Source: CAZFYZ01 sp964523735 (GTDB lineage: Bacteria; Armatimonadota; UBA5829). From it: DNA of 24,684 nucleotides. The stretch spans positions 1 through 24,684 of the forward strand of contig CAZFYZ010000053.1 of the NCBI GenBank assembly GCA_964523735.1, in the 5' to 3' direction. Made by a program: the position numbers and the translations under genes. Of this stretch, positions 23,613-24,684 are shown in pieces; the first letter of the stretch is position 1; each line of letters opens with the position of its first letter. The notes under the pieces were generated by a model. The model saw only the letters and a program-made list of their open reading frames with translations, had not been told where the DNA came from and made no database searches.

Positions 23613-24575
23613 CTATCTCTCCATCCTGCCTGCCTCCGCAGAGGCCCTTGGGTGGGTGCGGTCGTAGACCTCCCTTAGCCTATCCTGGGAGACGTGAGTG
23701 TAAACCTGAGTTGTGACCACGCTCTCGTGGCCGAGAAGCTCCTGGACCGACCGCAGGTCCGCTCCGTGGTTCATCAGATGAGTCGCGAAGCTGTGCCGCA
23801 GCGTGTGCGGGCTGATCTTCATCGACATGCTCATGGATTCTATATGCTTGTCTATTATCCTGCGAACGGACGTGGCGACAAGCCTGGTGCCACGGTAGCC
23901 AAGGAAAAGGGGTTGGGTGTCAGGTGTCGGGTGTCGGGGCTTGGTGCCCCCGCTTTCCACTTTCCACTTTCCACTTTCCACTGCGGCTGCCGCCAACAAC
24001 GGCCTTCCCACTGCCAGGTACGCATCCAGCGCGGCGCGGGCTTTTGAGCCAATGAAGACAATGCGCTCTTTGTTGCGCTTGCCGATCACCCGAATCTCAT
24101 CGGAGCCGGTGGTTACATCGAAGACCCTAAGGCTCAGAAGCTCGCTGACGCGCAGGCCGGTGGAGTAGAGCGTTTCGAGGATGGCTCGGTCGCGAAGACC
24201 CGTGGGGGTCGATGGGTCGGGCGCGTTGACGAGTGCTGTAACCTTGTCCTCATCCAGCACCTTCGGCAGACGCTTTGAGAGGCGGGGCGAGCGGATGCCC
24301 TCGGTCGGATCTGCATCCACGATACTTCGCCGCACCAGATAATGGTAGAACGATCGGATCGCGGCGAGCTTGCGCACCATCGAGCTGTGGGCCAGGCCGT
24401 CCTTGTGCAGCCTCGCGAGGTACCGCCGGACCAGCGTCTGATCGACCGGATCACCCGTCTCTTCGGCGAACTTGAGCCAGTCGATCACATCCGACGAATA
24501 AGCCATCAGCGTGTGCTCGCTCGCGCTGCGCACAAGCCGCATGTAGTCTATGAATGCATCGAGGTAGTCGTTCAT
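23613..24575 (-). CDS. xerC: Tyrosine recombinase XerC (CodV-like) with a repeat-derived insertion
   Basis: XerC resolves chromosome dimers at dif with its partner XerD. The 320-residue protein has the SAM-like N-terminal domain (1-95) and all catalytic residues: R142 (TGLRVSE), K166 (GKRNKER), H257 and R260 (HTLRHSF), H283 (LGHES) and the tyrosine Y292 (QVYTH). Unlike typical XerC it carries about 26 extra residues (about 197-222, VESGKWKVESG and RHPTPDTQP) between the lysine hairpin and the HxxR motif. These are encoded by 7-bp tandem repeats. The xerC-hslV-hslU order matches the Bacillus codV-clpQ-clpY operon. The promoter places the transcript start only about four bases before the ATG. 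Confidence 0.94.
   Translation of the reverse strand: MNDYLDAFIDYMRLVRSASEHTLMAYSSDVIDWLKFAEETGDPVDQTLVRRYLARLHKDGLAHSSMVRKLAAIRSFYHYLVRRSIVDADPTEGIRSPRLSKRLPKVLDEDKVTALVNAPDPSTPTGLRDRAILETLYSTGLRVSELLSLRVFDVTTGSDEIRVIGKRNKERIVFIGSKARAALDAYLAVGRPLLAAAAVESGKWKVESGGTKPRHPTPDTQPLFLGYRGTRLVATSVRRIIDKHIESMSMSMKISPHTLRHSFATHLMNHGADLRSVQELLGHESVVTTQVYTHVSQDRLREVYDRTHPRASAEAGRMER
23915..23981. repeat. Heptamer tandem repeats inside xerC
   Basis: Three 7-bp units of (G/A)GGTGTC at 23915-23935 and four perfect 7-bp units of TTTCCAC at 23954-23981. Together with the bases between them they account for the extra residues in XerC and keep the reading frame. Confidence 0.85.
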
Positions 24576-24585
24576 CGTCCCGAGG

Positions 24586-24614
24586 ATTCTAGCATGTTAG
24601 TGTATGCCGGTCAA
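24586..24614 (-). promoter_or_regulatory. xerC-hslVU promoter
   Basis: On the minus strand TTGACC (24614 to 24609), a 17-base spacer and TAGAAT (24591 to 24586) form a strong sigma-70-type promoter, with TGC before the -10 as in extended -10 promoters. Transcription should start near 24579, giving a near-leaderless xerC mRNA. Confidence 0.7.
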
Positions 24615-24684
24615 AGCCCTGTGTGGAATACAGTGGTGTACCCTGTGAGTGTGTAAATTGGAAAGGGAGTATCCTTTCGGTTGT

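Noticed and set aside
1..24684. tRNA or rRNA genes, insertion sequences, prophage
   Set aside because: I saw no cloverleaf with a TTC-G loop, no rRNA-like stretch, no transposase and no phage structural gene. XerC is a housekeeping recombinase here, not an integrase, as it sits in the xerC-hslVU operon.

Overview
The window reads as a chromosomal segment of a free-living, GC-rich bacterium. No phage, plasmid, rRNA, tRNA or CRISPR locus is visible. Gene content (xerC-hslV-hslU in the Firmicutes codV-clpQ-clpY order, a zwf-opcA pair, DUF2752 plus CD225 membrane proteins, a URO-D-like protein beside a large glycosidase) and the many palindromic intergenic repeats suggest an uncultured Terrabacteria lineage such as Armatimonadota. 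That placement is an inference from style, not proof.

Layout, left to right. (1) 150-6567, plus strand: a 1045-residue RecQ helicase carrying HEAT-type repeats and a ComFC-like phosphoribosyltransferase domain, then dprA, then tex; together a DNA/RNA processing block. (2) 6663-8293, plus strand: a CPBP intramembrane protease and a SIMPL-domain membrane-anchored protein. (3) 8323-10899, minus strand: a zinc-ribbon CD225 protein, a DUF2752 protein and a single-pass membrane protein. A five-unit tandem array of branched palindromes fills the last gap. (4) 11190-17082: a pentose phosphate block with transketolase on the minus strand, diverging from gnd-zwf-opcA on the plus strand. (5) 17234-21213, plus strand: a URO-D/MtaA-like protein whose stop overlaps the start of a 943-residue clan GH-A-like glycosidase. 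(6) 21338-24575, minus strand: xerC-hslV-hslU, encoding a tyrosine recombinase and the two-component HslVU protease.

The most striking non-coding feature is the density of palindromic repeats. A CGAAA-rich nested palindrome occurs three times (3297-3422, 14219-14395, 23464-23604). A TTGTAG...CTACAA element with two internal hairpins occurs once alone (4347-4408) and five times in tandem (9602-9912). An 18-bp inverted repeat lies between hslV and hslU, and a 19-mer occurs twice. Nearly all of these sit between co-directional genes of likely operons, where they could affect mRNA processing or termination. A related event lies inside xerC, where two kinds of 7-bp tandem repeat form an in-frame insertion of about 26 codons between catalytic motifs.

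The leading functional hypothesis is the recQ-dprA pair. A RecQ helicase fused to a ComFC-like domain beside dprA resembles the helicase/PRTase pairing of ComFA-ComFC in natural transformation. Several start codons here were moved from the longest reading frame to the start with a good ribosome binding site (dprA, tex, the SIMPL gene, the membrane protein, tkt, gnd, opcA).
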